Below are positions 6,076 to 14,060 of a stretch of DNA of 20,421 bases, piece after piece. The DNA is from an uncultured Lachnospiraceae bacterium (lineage in GTDB: Bacteria > Bacillota > Clostridia > Lachnospirales > Lachnospiraceae). The notes under the pieces are model-generated. The model did not search any database. It was not told the DNA's origin and was given only the letters and a program-made list of their open reading frames with translations. How positions within the stretch are numbered: the first letter of the stretch is position 1; every line of letters starts with the position of its first letter. A program made the position numbers and the translations under genes. The stretch spans positions 1-20,421 of the forward strand of contig CAJTZB010000026.1 in assembly GCA_910583815.1 (NCBI GenBank), written 5' to 3'.

Positions 6076-7560
6076 TTAGCGCAAATTAAGAATATCTGAT
6101 ACCATCTCACGCATTTTTTCCTTGTCACACACCTTTGTGTGATGAACCGGAGCATTCCTGATTTCTTCTACTGCCTTTGGAATCTTTGTGCCGGAATACT
6201 CGCTTAAACGGTCTGCCAATATGAAATCATCCACTCCGTCTGTCTCTTGCCCAAGAGCTTTCATGACGCTTCTCGTAAATTTGTAGGGGCTGGCGGTAGA
6301 GACAACCACAGTAAATGTATCATCGCCAGTTTCTTTTTTATATTGATGGCAGACACTTGCTGCAACCGCAGTATGGGTATCAATGACATAGCCGCTCTGT
6401 TCATAGACACGTTGTATAGTATCAAACGTCTGCTGTTCTGTCGCATACCCGCCAACAAAATCCGTCAGTCCTTTTTTCATCTGCTCCGTAATCGTATAAA
6501 GCCCCTGTTCTTTTAACTGCCGCATCAGTTCGGCATTCACTTCTGAATTTTCTTCCGCGCACAAATAGATAAGTCTCTCAAGATTGCTGGAAATCAGAAT
6601 GTCCATAGACGGAGATGAGGTCAAAATAAATTCTCTGTTTCTGTCATATGTTCCTGTTTGAAAGAAATCATAGAGTACTTTATTGTCATTTGAAGCACAA
6701 ATCAGCTTGCCGAGCGGAGTCCCCATCCTTTTAGCATAATAGGCTGCGAGAATATTTCCAAAGTTACCGGTCGGCACAGCCACGTGGATATTTTCCCCCG
6801 CAGAAATTGTGCCTTTCGCCAATAAAGTTGCATAAGTATATACATAATAAACAATTTGTGGTACCAAACGCCCGATATTAATTGAGTTTGCAGAAGAAAA
6901 GCGATAACCCTGTTCTTTTGCTTTTGCAGCAAGCTCTTTATCCCCAAATATCTCTTTTACACCATTCTGCGCATCATCAAAGTTTCCGCGGATGGCAACC
7001 ACATTTGTATTATCTCCTGCCTGTGTTACCATCTGCTTTTCCTGAATTTTGCTTACGCCATCCTTCGGATAAAATACAATAATGCTAGTTCCTGGTACAT
7101 CTGCAAAGCCCGCAAGCGCCGCTTTTCCCGTATCCCCTGAAGTGGCAGTCAAGATAACTATTTCTTCTTTTTTCTGCTGCTTTTTTGCCGCCGTTGTCAA
7201 AAGATGAGGCAAAATGGAGAGCGCCATATCCTTAAAAGCAATCGTTGCCCCATGAAACAGCTCAAGATAACAAATCCCGCCTGCTTCCTTTAGTGGTGCG
7301 ATTTCTTTGGCATCAAATTTGTCATCGTAGGCTTTTGCAATGCAGCCTTTCAATTCTTCCTCCGTATAGTCAGTAAAGAACAGCCTCATGACTTCATAAG
7401 CAATTTCCTGATAGCTTTTGCCTGCAAGTGCCGCCACATCAATTGATGGTACTGCTGTCGGGAGAAAAAGCCCACCATCCTCTGCCAGCCCCTGCAGGAT
7501 GGCTTCGGACGCTGTTACGGTAACTTCAGAATTCCTTGTGCTCTTATAACGTATTTCCAT
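6076..7560 (-). CDS. thrC: Threonine synthase
   Basis: The protein has 494 aa, the usual length of the long-form threonine synthases. It converts O-phosphohomoserine to threonine with PLP in the cytoplasm, the last step of threonine biosynthesis. The N-terminal ~90 residues (MEIRYKSTRN..., GLAEDGGLFLP) fit the ThrC N-terminal domain. The PLP lysine lies in AFKDMALS (K110), and the phosphate-binding loop is TSGDTGKAAL (140-149). NSINIGR and VPTGNFGN further along are also family hallmarks. ATG at 7558-7560 is chosen because GAGAGGAAAT precedes it; the ATG at 7572 would place that site inside the gene. It lies 37 bases behind the SleB-like gene on the same strand, so the two are probably co-transcribed. 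No thrB or hom is adjacent. Confidence 0.96.
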   Translation of the reverse strand: MEIRYKSTRNSEVTVTASEAILQGLAEDGGLFLPTAVPSIDVAALAGKSYQEIAYEVMRLFFTDYTEEELKGCIAKAYDDKFDAKEIAPLKEAGGICYLELFHGATIAFKDMALSILPHLLTTAAKKQQKKEEIVILTATSGDTGKAALAGFADVPGTSIIVFYPKDGVSKIQEKQMVTQAGDNTNVVAIRGNFDDAQNGVKEIFGDKELAAKAKEQGYRFSSANSINIGRLVPQIVYYVYTYATLLAKGTISAGENIHVAVPTGNFGNILAAYYAKRMGTPLGKLICASNDNKVLYDFFQTGTYDRNREFILTSSPSMDILISSNLERLIYLCAEENSEVNAELMRQLKEQGLYTITEQMKKGLTDFVGGYATEQQTFDTIQRVYEQSGYVIDTHTAVAASVCHQYKKETGDDTFTVVVSTASPYKFTRSVMKALGQETDGVDDFILADRLSEYSGTKIPKAVEEIRNAPVHHTKVCDKEKMREMVSDILNLR

Positions 7561-7574
7561 ATTTCCTCTCATTC

Positions 7575-7588
7575 TGCCGCTTGCGGCA
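7575..7588 (-). repeat. Short hairpin between the SleB-like gene and thrC
   Basis: TGCCGC (7575-7580) is inverted at 7583-7588 around a 2-base centre, 15 bases before the thrC start. No U-run follows, so it is not a standard terminator. It may protect or tune the thrC part of a shared transcript, or be incidental. Confidence 0.4.
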
Positions 7589-7597
7589 CTTTTATGC

Positions 7598-8416
7598 TTA
7601 TTTTACCGTAAAAAATTCATGGCCGCCATGTTTAAATAAGTACTTTAAAGATGAGTCAAACCACTTTACATTCTTTTTCTTTGATTTTTCGCGTGCCATA
7701 AAGAACAGAGCTCCTTCTGACTCGTCCTCTCCGGCAAGCGCACGTTCCACCGCCTCAATTGTGGATTCTGTAATATCAACTTTCCAATAGTACCCTGAAG
7801 CAATCGGAGCAAACTGTCCTTTCTGGAATACTACTTCACCAATGGTATCCGGGAAACCGTCCCATAACACTCTGTTCAGCACCACATTTGCGACCAGCAT
7901 TTTTCCCTTGACATCCTCTGCCGGAGCCTCTGACTCCACAATACGAAGCAATACCTGATAGTCATCATCCGTAATTACAAAGCTCTCTCCGCCATAAGTC
8001 ACCAAATGGTCCCTGCTTGTTGACAAAAGTTCAAGCTCTCTGTCCTCTGCTTTTGCAAGCGCCATTGCCAACAGCATATCTGACGAAAAGCCTTCCTCAT
8101 ACATGATGCTATGGTATACTTCCAGCCAGACTCCTTCTGCCGTTAAAAGCTTCACTGCTTCCTCGTTCTGTTCTGTTTCTTTTTCTGCCTCTTTATCCAA
8201 TCCTTCTGCTGCATCCGAAACTGCTTTTTCTTCTGCCTGTACAAATAAACTGTCCTGTGCTTCTGTAGTTGGGTGTGTCTCTGATTGTTCCGCCATCTGC
8301 TCTGTGACCTTTTGGGAAAGCAGCTCTGGCAGGGCAATGACCGAAATAAAAATCAGCAAGATACCGCCAAGCAGACACCCCATGCTGCGAAGCGAGAAAT
8401 ACTTCTGTTTTTCCAT
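7598..8416 (-). CDS. SleB-like cell-wall hydrolase, membrane anchored
   Basis: The protein has 272 aa. Residues about 13-31 form one hydrophobic segment near the N-terminus, a membrane anchor or uncleaved signal. A low-complexity Glu/Ala/Gln-rich linker runs from about 36 to 95. The C-terminal ~115 residues match the SleB/CwlJ hydrolase domain (Hydrolase_2): RIVESEA with the likely catalytic Glu at 161, MLVANVVLNRV, FPDTIGEVVFQKGQF. Such enzymes are lytic transglycosylase-type hydrolases of peptidoglycan, best known for spore cortex lysis in germination, with other members in vegetative wall turnover. The acidic linker and single anchor favour an extracytoplasmic membrane-bound enzyme; the exact role is not fixed by the sequence. 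ATG at 8414-8416 has AAGAGG upstream and a strong promoter beyond. thrC follows after 37 bases. Confidence 0.88.
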   Translation of the reverse strand: MEKQKYFSLRSMGCLLGGILLIFISVIALPELLSQKVTEQMAEQSETHPTTEAQDSLFVQAEEKAVSDAAEGLDKEAEKETEQNEEAVKLLTAEGVWLEVYHSIMYEEGFSSDMLLAMALAKAEDRELELLSTSRDHLVTYGGESFVITDDDYQVLLRIVESEAPAEDVKGKMLVANVVLNRVLWDGFPDTIGEVVFQKGQFAPIASGYYWKVDITESTIEAVERALAGEDESEGALFFMAREKSKKKNVKWFDSSLKYLFKHGGHEFFTVK

Positions 8417-8469
8417 AATTACCTCTTACTTTCTATACTTCCTCTTTTTGGCTGGTCGAGCTAGTCGAA

Positions 8470-8497
8470 ATTATAACAAATGTACCGACCTTGTCAA
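8470..8497 (-). promoter_or_regulatory. Sigma-A promoter of the hydrolase-thrC unit
   Basis: On the minus strand a perfect TTGACA (8492-8497), 16 bases, and a perfect TATAAT (8470-8475). The start would be near 8463, with a leader of about 47 bases. Strong vegetative promoter signals argue against purely sporulation-specific control. Confidence 0.8.
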
Positions 8498-8662
8498 TAA
8501 GAATTTCGGATTTTTGTGACTTCCGATAGTATTTTCCTTATTATGTAAATTTCGACACTGCCCATTTTGTGAAACCTTGCTAGTCCCCTTCTTTTCTTTT
8601 TGTTACTTCTGCACAACATATTTCCTCTTTTCTATTTTGTACTTATAGTGTAGACTAGCAGT

Positions 8663-8687
8663 AGAAAGCATGCTCTATAGGCTTTCT
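8663..8687 (+). repeat. Hairpin directly before the AP2/HNH-like gene's ribosome binding site
   Basis: AGAAAGC (8663-8669) pairs with GCTTTCT (8681-8687) around an 11-base loop. The AAAGGAGG ribosome binding site starts at 8688. The stem would form in the leader and could affect initiation. No convincing promoter was found for this gene. Confidence 0.4.
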
Positions 8688-8700
8688 AAAGGAGGTCTTT

Positions 8701-9510
8701 ATGCTCCCGGGCACTTATTTAAGCAAAAAAAAAGACGGCACCCCTTTGTACCGTGCTTCCCTTACCCATGCCGGAAAACATATCAGCCTCGGCAGCTTTC
8801 CGTCAGAAGAAACCGCACACTCTGCCTATCTGGAAGCCATTAGGCTTTTTTCTGAGCCCTCTCAAACAGACAGACTTTTGGAAACTTATCAAGAAAAAAC
8901 CTTTTTTCTTCCATTTGAAAAATGGGTCATTCTTTTAAATTTCCGCGACAGTGGAATTTATATAAAAACACCGATTTATTTAGAAAAACGGTTTTTTACT
9001 TATTATTATAGTAAATCCTGTCACTTCAAATTTGATGTAGATGATCTGTTTTACTACTCCAACCACAAAATTATGAAGAGAGGTTCACATCTGTTTGTAG
9101 CCGATTATGGGATGCAGGTCAATATCCTCTCTCGCTATGGAATTAAAAATTACGCCGTCGAAGGACGCGACTACCGTTTCGTCAATGGCGACAATACCGA
9201 TTACCGTTATAAAAATATCGAAATCATTAACCGCTATCATGGCGTCAGCCGCCAGCAAATCGGCGGCAGAGAGGTTTATACCGTGCGCATCCATATAAAA
9301 AGCAGCCTGATCGTCGGTCGCTATCCTACCGAAAAAGAGGCTGCTGTTGCCTACAACCGCGCCGCCGTTCTTCTGCGAGCGCAAGGAGTAAAGAAAAACT
9401 TCCTATTTAATTATGTGGATGGTTTAAGCGAAATTGAATATATCAGCCTCTTCAATAAGGTCCATATTTCTTCCAGAATACGAAATTTCGGCACAAAACC
9501 ACAAAAATAA
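8701..9510 (+). CDS. Orphan protein with two AP2-like segments and an HNH-like core
   Basis: The protein has 269 aa, with ATG at 8701 five bases after AAAGGAGG. Residues about 4-50 (YRASLTHAGKHISLGSF..EETAHSAYLEAIRLF) look like an AP2-type DNA-binding fold. Residues 179-228 (YHGVSRQQ..., IVGRYPTEKEAAVAYNRAA) are a clearer AP2 domain. Between them, 156-177 (RDYRFVNGDNTDYRYKNIEI) resembles the HNH core of HNH-AP2 homing endonucleases (HINGD..DNR..NL), but Phe-Val stands where the catalytic His-Ile is expected and the second metal-site residues are not evident. It is probably a DNA-binding protein derived from such an endonuclease, no longer cutting; regulator is one possibility. It stands alone and divergent from its left neighbour, with no intron or mobile element visible. 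The middle part (55-150) is unassigned. Confidence 0.75.
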   Translation: MLPGTYLSKKKDGTPLYRASLTHAGKHISLGSFPSEETAHSAYLEAIRLFSEPSQTDRLLETYQEKTFFLPFEKWVILLNFRDSGIYIKTPIYLEKRFFTYYYSKSCHFKFDVDDLFYYSNHKIMKRGSHLFVADYGMQVNILSRYGIKNYAVEGRDYRFVNGDNTDYRYKNIEIINRYHGVSRQQIGGREVYTVRIHIKSSLIVGRYPTEKEAAVAYNRAAVLLRAQGVKKNFLFNYVDGLSEIEYISLFNKVHISSRIRNFGTKPQK

Positions 9511-9526
9511 GCTTCCAGCGCATTGT

Positions 9527-10420
9527 CTATTCTGTCCTGGACAGCCTTCTGATGGACAAAAACTGGAACAATAATGCCACAGCAATTTGCAATACTACAC
9601 TAACCACAAGCCAATGCTCTCTGATTGCCTCCGCAGCCCCTCCTTTGCTTCCATATTCCAGAAGCAATGCAGGCGCACTTCCGGTCTGTTCCCTAAACAG
9701 CGCCAAAAGCGCACTGGATGGATTCAGCAAAAGCAGCAGGTTCCAATTGCGTACTGCCGCTTCATTTGGCGCCATGCCGCGGTATACCATCTCCATTGTC
9801 ACATAGCTTCCTTCTTCTGCCGAAAGTGCATAGCATGCCCCTACAATAAGCATAGTGCCAAGCACAACCAGAAACATCGTTAAATAGGAAAGTACGGTCG
9901 CTGTTGCCGTCTTCCTGCAGTGAGCAGAAATCAAAATGCTGGCACTCCCAAATACAACAGCCTGCAAAATCAAACAGATATATAGTGCACACAAATCACG
10001 GATACGGATTCCCCCAATGGAGAACACAAGCCCAAATGTCGGAAGCGCCGATATCAGCAGCAAAAGCACAATATGCAATGAAGCAGACAGCTTCCCGAGC
10101 ACAATCTGAAGCGGAGACATCGGTGTTGACAACAAAGGGTCAAATGTCTGCTTTTCTCTTTCTCCGCATACTGCTCCGGATGAAATTGCAGGGACAACAC
10201 ACATCACAAGCAGAAATTCTGTCAGCACCAAAATCCGGTACACTGTCAGAATATCCGCATAGTGAATCCTAAGTCCCTGATTTCCCATGCGTGCAAAAGA
10301 AATATAGTATACAAACAAGCCAATCAGCTGCAAAATCAGGTTAAACGCTACCAAAGTCCACATGGCACGGCGTGAACGCGCATATTGTTTTAATTCTTTT
10401 CTATAAATCGGATTCTTCAC
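9527..10420 (-). CDS. ABC-2 type transporter permease
   Basis: The protein has 297 aa with six likely membrane helices (about 20-40, 65-82, 110-130, 138-160, 172-192, 270-288). The segment CGEREKQTFDPLLSTPMSP after the second helix is the typical conserved cytoplasmic stretch of ABC-2 permeases next to GldF/NatB-type proteins. It forms the membrane channel for the ATPase encoded just upstream. The start is GTG at 10418-10420, 4 bases after the ATPase stop, with GTGAGG close before it; tight spacing suggests translational coupling. It is the last gene of the unit, ending 17 bases from the convergent AP2/HNH-like gene; no clear terminator lies between. Substrate unknown. Confidence 0.9.
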   Translation of the reverse strand: MKNPIYRKELKQYARSRRAMWTLVAFNLILQLIGLFVYYISFARMGNQGLRIHYADILTVYRILVLTEFLLVMCVVPAISSGAVCGEREKQTFDPLLSTPMSPLQIVLGKLSASLHIVLLLLISALPTFGLVFSIGGIRIRDLCALYICLILQAVVFGSASILISAHCRKTATATVLSYLTMFLVVLGTMLIVGACYALSAEEGSYVTMEMVYRGMAPNEAAVRNWNLLLLLNPSSALLALFREQTGSAPALLLEYGSKGGAAEAIREHWLVVSVVLQIAVALLFQFLSIRRLSRTE

Positions 10421-10424
10421 TGCC

Positions 10425-11360
10425 TCACTCGACCTTTCCCTGCATCAGCCTGACAAACAGAGATTCCAAGCTCCCTTCACTTTTTTGATAAGAAGAAATC
10501 AAAATCCCATGTTTTACAAGGTAGCTCAATACCTCAGCCTCTGTCTGTTTGTCGCCTTCTATACTGGCAGAAATCATATCATGGTCTCTGCTGATATCAC
10601 GTACTGCCGCATGCTGTTTTAATAATTCCACAGCTTTTTCGCAGCCATCTACAACCTGCAGCATAATAGGGCGGTTTTTTGCTGCCTGCCGCATCACTTC
10701 TTCTTTGCTTCCGCTAAGCAGCATCCTGCCCTGTTCAATAATGCCAATGCTTGTGCAAAGCTCTGACAGCTCCGACAAAATATGCGAACTGATCAATATC
10801 GTCTTTCCGTTCTCTGCCAACCCCCGCAGTATCTGTTTCATTTCAATTCTTGCTCTTGGTTCCATGCCGGACGACGGTTCATCTAAAAGCAAAATACTCG
10901 GATCATGCACAAGAATCCTTGCCAGACACAATTTCTGTTTCATGCCACGCGAAAGCGTATCCACTAAATCATTGCTTCGATGTTCCAATCCGACAAACTC
11001 CAAAAGCTCTGCAATCCTCTTCTTTTGTTCCTTGGACGGCACATGATAAATGTCTGCAAAAAACTCCATATACTCTTTGACTGTCAAGTTATCATATACA
11101 CCAAAAAAATCTGGCATATAACCAATCTGCCGTTTTAGCTGCCGTTTCACTGAAAACTGCTCACAGAGCTGTATTCCATTAATTATGACTTCTCCGGCAT
11201 CCGGTTTGAGCAGCCCTGCCAGAATTTTCATAGTTGTTGTCTTTCCTGCTCCGTTTGGCCCAATAAAGCCAAACAGCTCACCATCTCCTACTTCCATCTG
11301 CAGGCCATCCAGCACAACATGATGTTCAAACTCCTTTTTCAGTCCAACAATTTTAATCAA
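10425..11360 (-). CDS. ABC transporter ATP-binding protein
   Basis: The protein has 311 aa. Walker A is GPNGAGKTT (34-42), the signature is LSRGM (136-140), Walker B is ILLLDEP (156-162) and the switch His is in SSHIL (193). The first ~215 residues are a complete nucleotide-binding domain of the CcmA/NatA type that powers ABC-2 exporters. The last ~95 residues are the variable C-terminal extension of that group. The start is TTG at 11358-11360, which overlaps the end of the upstream gene by 8 bases and has GGAGGGGAGG about 9 bases before it. A longer reading from an ATG at 11441 would bury 30 more codons in the upstream gene and has no family similarity. It works with the permease just downstream. 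Confidence 0.93.
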   Translation of the reverse strand: MIKIVGLKKEFEHHVVLDGLQMEVGDGELFGFIGPNGAGKTTTMKILAGLLKPDAGEVIINGIQLCEQFSVKRQLKRQIGYMPDFFGVYDNLTVKEYMEFFADIYHVPSKEQKKRIAELLEFVGLEHRSNDLVDTLSRGMKQKLCLARILVHDPSILLLDEPSSGMEPRARIEMKQILRGLAENGKTILISSHILSELSELCTSIGIIEQGRMLLSGSKEEVMRQAAKNRPIMLQVVDGCEKAVELLKQHAAVRDISRDHDMISASIEGDKQTEAEVLSYLVKHGILISSYQKSEGSLESLFVRLMQGKVE

Positions 11361-13986
11361 GCCCTGCTGCCTCCCCTCCCAGATAATATGCCAAATAAGG
11401 AAGCTGCATGGAATAGCCTTCATACAGTGGATTCTTTTCAAAGCGGACGCGGAGCACCCCTTTTTCCGAAAGGTATGGTGCTGTTTCTACGATACTCTGC
11501 TCCTTAAATTCTGAGACAAACTGCTCATAAGCCCCTGTTTCATAATTGTAGAGGCTGATAATTCCGTCCCATCCTTCCATCTGATAGGAGTGATATAATT
11601 GGTTATAAAAAGTAGGAAATACAATTCTTGTAATATTCCCCTTTGGAAGCACGTATTCTACTTCTAATATATCTGAACTCACGGAACGGTATGGGTCCTG
11701 AACCGTATATTCCCCCTGCAGTACACGCATTGTCTCATCTCTTAAAAGACTGAACCCTTCTGACGCCGTCTGGTTCTGCAGTTTTAAGCAGTACATCGTA
11801 GCTCCTCCTGCTATTGTATATTCCTCTTCTTTCTTAGTCAGCGGATTCTCACTGGATGCCTGTTTTGTAACACCAACAAACCAAGAGCCATAAGACTTGT
11901 TGGAAAATTCCTGATACAAATATGCTTTTGCGAGCGCTTTTTCTGCACCTTCATTAAATTCCATTACCTGTGTATATAACTCATTTGCTGCATACTGATT
12001 CAACAATACTGTCTGATCCTGTTCCCTCAGCTGCACGGTTTCTTTCGGTTTCAATTCTCCTACAGAAACAAGCACTCCTTCACAATACAAATATGCCTCT
12101 TCAAACATATTATCCGACACATTTGTCAGGCTTCCGTCCACTCCTGTCTCAGACAGCACAAACTGTTCTTCCACCATTTCTTCTGTGGAAACCAAATACT
12201 CTATTTCGGCTGCTATTTCCGTAAATGGGGCCGCTTCAGAAAACATAAGGGTAGTTTCTTCTTCTCCCTGCACAGCCGTTCCTGTCACCGCCGAGGAAAA
12301 CGACCAATTCATATAATTGTAATAGTACCCTGCATCATAAAAACTTCGGACATTGCCTTCATACAGACGGACCGTAGGTTTTCCCTCCAGTTGGATTTTC
12401 CATGTCCTCCCTGTTGGAGCAGCCAAAACTGCCGTCAGCTCTGCAGAAGTGTTTTTTCCATCTGATTCTATTCTTTCCACATACTTTACATACGGCTTTG
12501 TAATCCTTGTATCGCTTCCTGCCATATAAATAATAAACAGGAAGAAAACAGCAGCGGCAGGCGTAAGCACCAGGCTCCATATGCTGTTTCTGGTTTTCTT
12601 AAGCAAAAAGTAAATTCCCGGACCCACAAGCAGCACATATCCAAAAAGCAGGAAAATATACTTTAATATCCCTGGCGTCTTGTATTCTTCTAGTTCTTCT
12701 AATACATTAGATATCAGATAACTGTTATCCTCATAATAGGAGAGGCTAGAAAGCCGTTCCGCCCCAACAGAACTTTGATTCTGCTGCATTAAAAAGACAA
12801 AATAGACCCCATAATAATCTGACTGCTTCCGTGCAAGCGAGACTGCAAACCACTGAATACATCCTTTTCCATAACGTTCTGTAAACAAGATGGTTTCTTC
12901 ATTTTCTGTTATTGCAGATACTCCTCCTTCTGGCACGAACCGACAGAGCTTTGCCAATTCTGTCACATACAGAATTGAAACTTCCTCTTGTTTATAGAAA
13001 CTTTCCATTGAACTGCCGATATAATTTCTTCCCCACTCTGCCTCTACCATCGCTTCCGTCCGGTCTCCATAATTCGTCAGAAACTCCTGCAGATTATTTC
13101 TTCTCATTTCATAAGAAAGAATGGAAGCATTCAGTCTTTTCTGCAAAGCAGAATCCAGTCCATAATATGTCCATATTTCTATAGTATCAAAAATCTCGCC
13201 ATGATATATCTCTGCATCTTTTAATGCCCTTAACGTTCCTTCTCCGGCTGCTCCGGTCCCTACAGACAATGTCCCTCCAGCCGCTACCCATTCTTTGATT
13301 GCTGTAAGCTGTGCGTCATTCAAGTCCCCTGTTTTGTAACCATCCAAAATTAAAATATCAAAAAAATCCAGTCCTTCCGAGCGATTTGCAACATCCTCCG
13401 GTGACAGGTAAAAAACATTACAGCCAAAAGAAGACAAGTAGTGATATTCCGGTTTCTGTCCGTCTCCCAAAATACCAATCACTGAGCCTGTTCCAATATT
13501 CAGCCTCTTTAATGGAATTTCACGTTCTGTTAAAACCTTTCCGTTTGTATCTTTCAGCCTTACACTAACAGAGAGAAAATAGCAATGCATTGGCAGTACC
13601 GCAGAAAAGCTGCCATCCTCTGACTGTTCCGCCAAAACCTGATATTCATAACACTGCAGCCTTCCTTCGGTATCTTCTAACACAAATTCAATGCTGCCCC
13701 GAAAAGAGCCTTCTTTGCTGGTAACAGTTCCACGTACCAAGCATTTTCTTCCATAGCGGGCACTCCCTTGCACCCCATACTGCAATACAGCCTCCAGATT
13801 TTCTGCACGCAGTTTCATCACTCCTTCAGAAAGTTCAGACAATGTTTCCGGCATTTCTTCCGCAAATACAGTCTCTGAAGCAGTTCCCCATAAAAAAGTG
13901 CCTTTCAGAATGCATGCTGCCAAAATAAAAAACAGGGCAGCAAATAGTTTTGCTATTCTGTTTTTCCAGACCTTTTTTAATTTCAT
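11353..13986 (-). CDS. Large membrane-anchored extracytoplasmic protein of the exporter operon
   Basis: The protein has about 877 aa. It begins with a basic stretch and a hydrophobic segment (about 12-36) ending in ASETVFA, a signal peptide or anchor. Residues ~60-160 are beta-rich. About 165-260 (SVIGILGDGQ, FFDILILDGYKTG, IKEWVAAGGTLSVGTG) resemble a glutamine-amidotransferase-like fold such as those found in proteins next to GldF-type transporters; no catalytic Cys-His pair is evident. Two membrane helices lie at about 440-463 and 468-490, then ~385 more beta-rich residues. The start is uncertain: AAAGGAG lies 13 bases before ATG 13986 but only 1 base before ATG 13998; I chose 13986. Its stop overlaps the ATPase start. 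It is probably an accessory or sensing subunit of the ABC exporter; this is inferred from position. Confidence 0.78.
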   Translation of the reverse strand: MKLKKVWKNRIAKLFAALFFILAACILKGTFLWGTASETVFAEEMPETLSELSEGVMKLRAENLEAVLQYGVQGSARYGRKCLVRGTVTSKEGSFRGSIEFVLEDTEGRLQCYEYQVLAEQSEDGSFSAVLPMHCYFLSVSVRLKDTNGKVLTEREIPLKRLNIGTGSVIGILGDGQKPEYHYLSSFGCNVFYLSPEDVANRSEGLDFFDILILDGYKTGDLNDAQLTAIKEWVAAGGTLSVGTGAAGEGTLRALKDAEIYHGEIFDTIEIWTYYGLDSALQKRLNASILSYEMRRNNLQEFLTNYGDRTEAMVEAEWGRNYIGSSMESFYKQEEVSILYVTELAKLCRFVPEGGVSAITENEETILFTERYGKGCIQWFAVSLARKQSDYYGVYFVFLMQQNQSSVGAERLSSLSYYEDNSYLISNVLEELEEYKTPGILKYIFLLFGYVLLVGPGIYFLLKKTRNSIWSLVLTPAAAVFFLFIIYMAGSDTRITKPYVKYVERIESDGKNTSAELTAVLAAPTGRTWKIQLEGKPTVRLYEGNVRSFYDAGYYYNYMNWSFSSAVTGTAVQGEEETTLMFSEAAPFTEIAAEIEYLVSTEEMVEEQFVLSETGVDGSLTNVSDNMFEEAYLYCEGVLVSVGELKPKETVQLREQDQTVLLNQYAANELYTQVMEFNEGAEKALAKAYLYQEFSNKSYGSWFVGVTKQASSENPLTKKEEEYTIAGGATMYCLKLQNQTASEGFSLLRDETMRVLQGEYTVQDPYRSVSSDILEVEYVLPKGNITRIVFPTFYNQLYHSYQMEGWDGIISLYNYETGAYEQFVSEFKEQSIVETAPYLSEKGVLRVRFEKNPLYEGYSMQLPYLAYYLGGEAAGLD

Positions 13987-14060
13987 GTCTATGACCATGC
14001 TCCTTTCAAAGCCTGAAGACTTTGTACACAGTAAAAATCCCAGCTACAAACGAAAAACTC

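Noticed and set aside
11361..11441. Longer ABC ATPase starting at an ATG at 11441
   Set aside because: The extra 27 residues lie inside the upstream gene, do not resemble an ABC N-terminus, and a TTG with a strong ribosome binding site at 11360 gives the normal family start.
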